From JACVRW01 sp036407035 (GTDB lineage: Bacteria > Actinomycetota > Thermoleophilia > Solirubrobacterales > Thermoleophilaceae): DNA of 6,581 nt. A program made the translations under genes and the position numbers. The stretch covers positions 1 to 6,581 of the forward strand of contig DASXAA010000047.1 in NCBI GenBank assembly GCA_036407035.1. Direction: 5' to 3'. The notes beneath the pieces were generated by a model that saw nothing but the letters and a program-made list of their open reading frames with translations, ran no database searches and had not been told where the DNA came from. Every line of letters starts with the position of its first letter. Within the stretch, counting starts at the first letter, position 1. This document shows, piece after piece, positions 5,262 through 6,581 of this stretch.

Positions 5262-6581
5262 CTACCTCCCGCTGACGAGCTTCGCGTAGTTCTGTGCCGC
5301 CTGGGAGTGGTCCTGCGCGATGCGCCGCTCGAGGTTCGTCATCGCCGCGTACCAGCCCCACTCGCGCCTGTAGGTCTCGGCCTCGATGCGCAGCTCACAC
5401 GCGGCGCGGGCATCTTGGCGCGAGGCCTTGGATGGCCGTCGGCGGCCCGACAGCAGCGCCTGCGCGCAGGCGCCCGCGGACGCGCGCTCGGCGCCGCCCG
5501 CACGGGCGGGCCGCGCCCGAGCGGCACGCGCCCCGCGGCGCGCAAGGCGCCCGCGCGCGGGATCGAGGGCCCCCGCCGCCAGCACCCGCGCCGCCGCGCG
5601 CACGTTTTGGAGGCGCTTGCGGGCCACCCGCGCGGCGTGGCGCCACGCCGCGGCGGCCTGCTCGTGGCGCGCCTGCTCCCGCTCGTGCCAACGCTGGCTC
5701 GCCCGCCACACGACGATCCGGTCCCAGTCGGCCGACACGCGCCGCACGGCGTCGAACGCCGGCTTGCGGCGCACGGCGTAGCCCGGCGTCTCCGCGATCT
5801 GCGAGACGCCCTCGCTTGCGAACCGCCCGCCGAGGTTGTCGCGCAGCGTCACGAACACCTGGCTCGCCCCGGCCTCAGCCAGCGCGACGATCGAGTCCGT
5901 CATGAAGGCCGCCTGGCCCTGGTCACCGCCCGTGTAGCCGGGTTGGTTCTGGAGCGCCGGGTCCGAGGGGTAGCCGGTCTCGGTGACCCACAGCGGCCCC
6001 CTGAAGCCGTAGCCCGCGAGGAGGTTGCGCCAGTCGCCGACCCGACGCGCCTGGCTCGCGACGCTCCCGCGCAGGTGGAGGTTGGCGATGTCGAACTTGT
6101 GGGCGGCGTCGGTTCCGGGCGTCGCGAACACGCGCTGGATCCAGGCCGGGTCCTGCGGCTGCATGATCCCGCCGAGGACCACGGTCGCCCCGGGCTCGTT
6201 CGCCTTGATCGCGTCGTACGACGCGCTCAGCATCCGCGCGTAGTCCGCGGCGTCGCCCCCGAAGAAGACCAACTCACCGTCCGGCTCGTTGAGGATCTCC
6301 CAGTGGTCGATCGTGCCCCGCGCGTGAGCTGCGATCTCGCCGGCGAGCGCCCCGAACTGCGCCGGGTCGGTAGGCGGGCATCGGCCGGGGTCGGGCCGTT
6401 CCGGGCAGCTGGAGAGGTAGCGCGGCACGTCGCGCAGGAGGCCGAGCACCGGCAGGTTGTAGCGGCGCGAGAGCGCCATCACGTCGTCGAGCCCGCTCCA
6501 GTCCGGCTGCGCGGCCCTCGTCCCGTCGGGCGCGAAGATCGGTCCCATCTCCACGTCCACACGGACGTACCGCGCGCCCAT
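5262..6581 (-). CDS. Glycoside-hydrolase-like TIM-barrel protein with long Arg/Ala-rich C-terminal tail, N-terminus outside the window
   Basis: 439 codons are visible. The first codon in view happens to be ATG at the window edge, but the barrel starts mid-strand ('MGARYVRVDV'), so the gene very likely begins upstream; a signal peptide would be out of view. Residues 1-290 look like a clan GH-A barrel (GH39/GH5-like): 'DHWEILNEPDG' (92-102) supplies the Asn98-Glu99 acid/base pair, and 'LWVTETGYPS' (197-206) supplies the nucleophile Glu201. 'DIANLHLRG' (164-172) and the aromatic-poor 'QVFVTLRDNL' strand (241-250) fit later barrel strands. Both catalytic glutamates are present, so it may be active on an unidentified glycan. 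From about 293 to 439 the chain is charged and Ala/Arg-rich: a probable long helix (297-335), a low-complexity Arg/Ala segment (339-385) and a second helical part (386-439). Stop TAG 5264-5262. First gene of the visible leftward group. Confidence 0.83.
   Translation of the reverse strand: MGARYVRVDVEMGPIFAPDGTRAAQPDWSGLDDVMALSRRYNLPVLGLLRDVPRYLSSCPERPDPGRCPPTDPAQFGALAGEIAAHARGTIDHWEILNEPDGELVFFGGDAADYARMLSASYDAIKANEPGATVVLGGIMQPQDPAWIQRVFATPGTDAAHKFDIANLHLRGSVASQARRVGDWRNLLAGYGFRGPLWVTETGYPSDPALQNQPGYTGGDQGQAAFMTDSIVALAEAGASQVFVTLRDNLGGRFASEGVSQIAETPGYAVRRKPAFDAVRRVSADWDRIVVWRASQRWHEREQARHEQAAAAWRHAARVARKRLQNVRAAARVLAAGALDPARGRLARRGARAARARPARAGGAERASAGACAQALLSGRRRPSKASRQDARAACELRIEAETYRREWGWYAAMTNLERRIAQDHSQAAQNYAKLVSGR
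5265..5270 (-). promoter_or_regulatory. Shine-Dalgarno site of the leftward NTF2-like gene
   Basis: On the minus strand GGGAGG lies 8 bases before the ATG at 5256. It falls in the last codons of the glycosidase-like gene, which supports coupled translation of the two genes and supports the short start of the NTF2-like protein. Confidence 0.75.

Noticed and set aside
3904..5289. Long + strand open frame (461 codons) spanning the end of the SnoaL-like gene, the membrane protein, the cupin and the NTF2-like gene
   Set aside because: It crosses four supported genes on both strands and its translation has no domain-like pattern; it reflects GC-rich third-position bias.
5257..5361. 35-residue N-terminal extension of the leftward NTF2-like protein
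   Set aside because: It overlaps the glycosidase-like gene and has no fold signature; the ATG at 5256 has a good SD.
5395..5905. Frameshift in the Arg/Ala-rich tail of the glycosidase-like gene, suggested by other open frames in this region
   Set aside because: The main frame is continuous and ends in an ordered-looking helical segment; the alternative frames give only Pro/Arg/Ala low-complexity sequence.

Overview
The window is about 6.6 kb of very GC-rich, densely coding bacterial chromosome. GTG starts, short intergenic gaps, a stand-alone LigD-type polymerase domain, and several small SnoaL/NTF2-fold, VOC and cupin proteins suggest a high-GC actinobacterium. The Thermoleophilia/Solirubrobacterales group would fit, but that is inference from gene content and composition, not from a phylogenetic marker. 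I see no tRNA, rRNA, CRISPR array, insertion sequence or phage gene.

Left part (1-1183): the C-terminal end of an ECF-type sigma factor (+) converges on a stand-alone LigD-like primase/polymerase domain gene (-). A perfect GC hairpin lies in the 20-base gap. Centre (1261-4414): a rightward series runs VOC-fold protein, class I SAM methyltransferase (start overlaps the VOC stop as ATGA), SnoaL-like protein, alpha/beta hydrolase, second SnoaL-like protein and a small two-helix membrane protein. Spacing is tight (overlap, 28, about 76, 54 and 24 bases), so much of it may be co-transcribed. The series could be a small-molecule tailoring or detoxification set, but these are promiscuous families and no shared substrate is visible.

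Right part (6581-4354, leftward): a 5'-truncated glycoside-hydrolase-like TIM-barrel protein with an unusual long Arg/Ala-rich C-terminal tail, then an NTF2-like protein 5 bases downstream, then a cupin. The cupin gene converges on the membrane protein gene, and their 3' ends overlap by 61 bases.

Nothing here is convincingly a new multi-gene system. The points most worth checking are the alpha/beta hydrolase, whose frame has no ATG/GTG/TTG upstream of its recognisable N-terminal strand and which carries a 9-bp hairpin there; the glycosidase tail; the overlapping convergent 3' ends with a second 9-bp hairpin inside the cupin gene; and the divergent third catalytic motif of the LigD-like polymerase.
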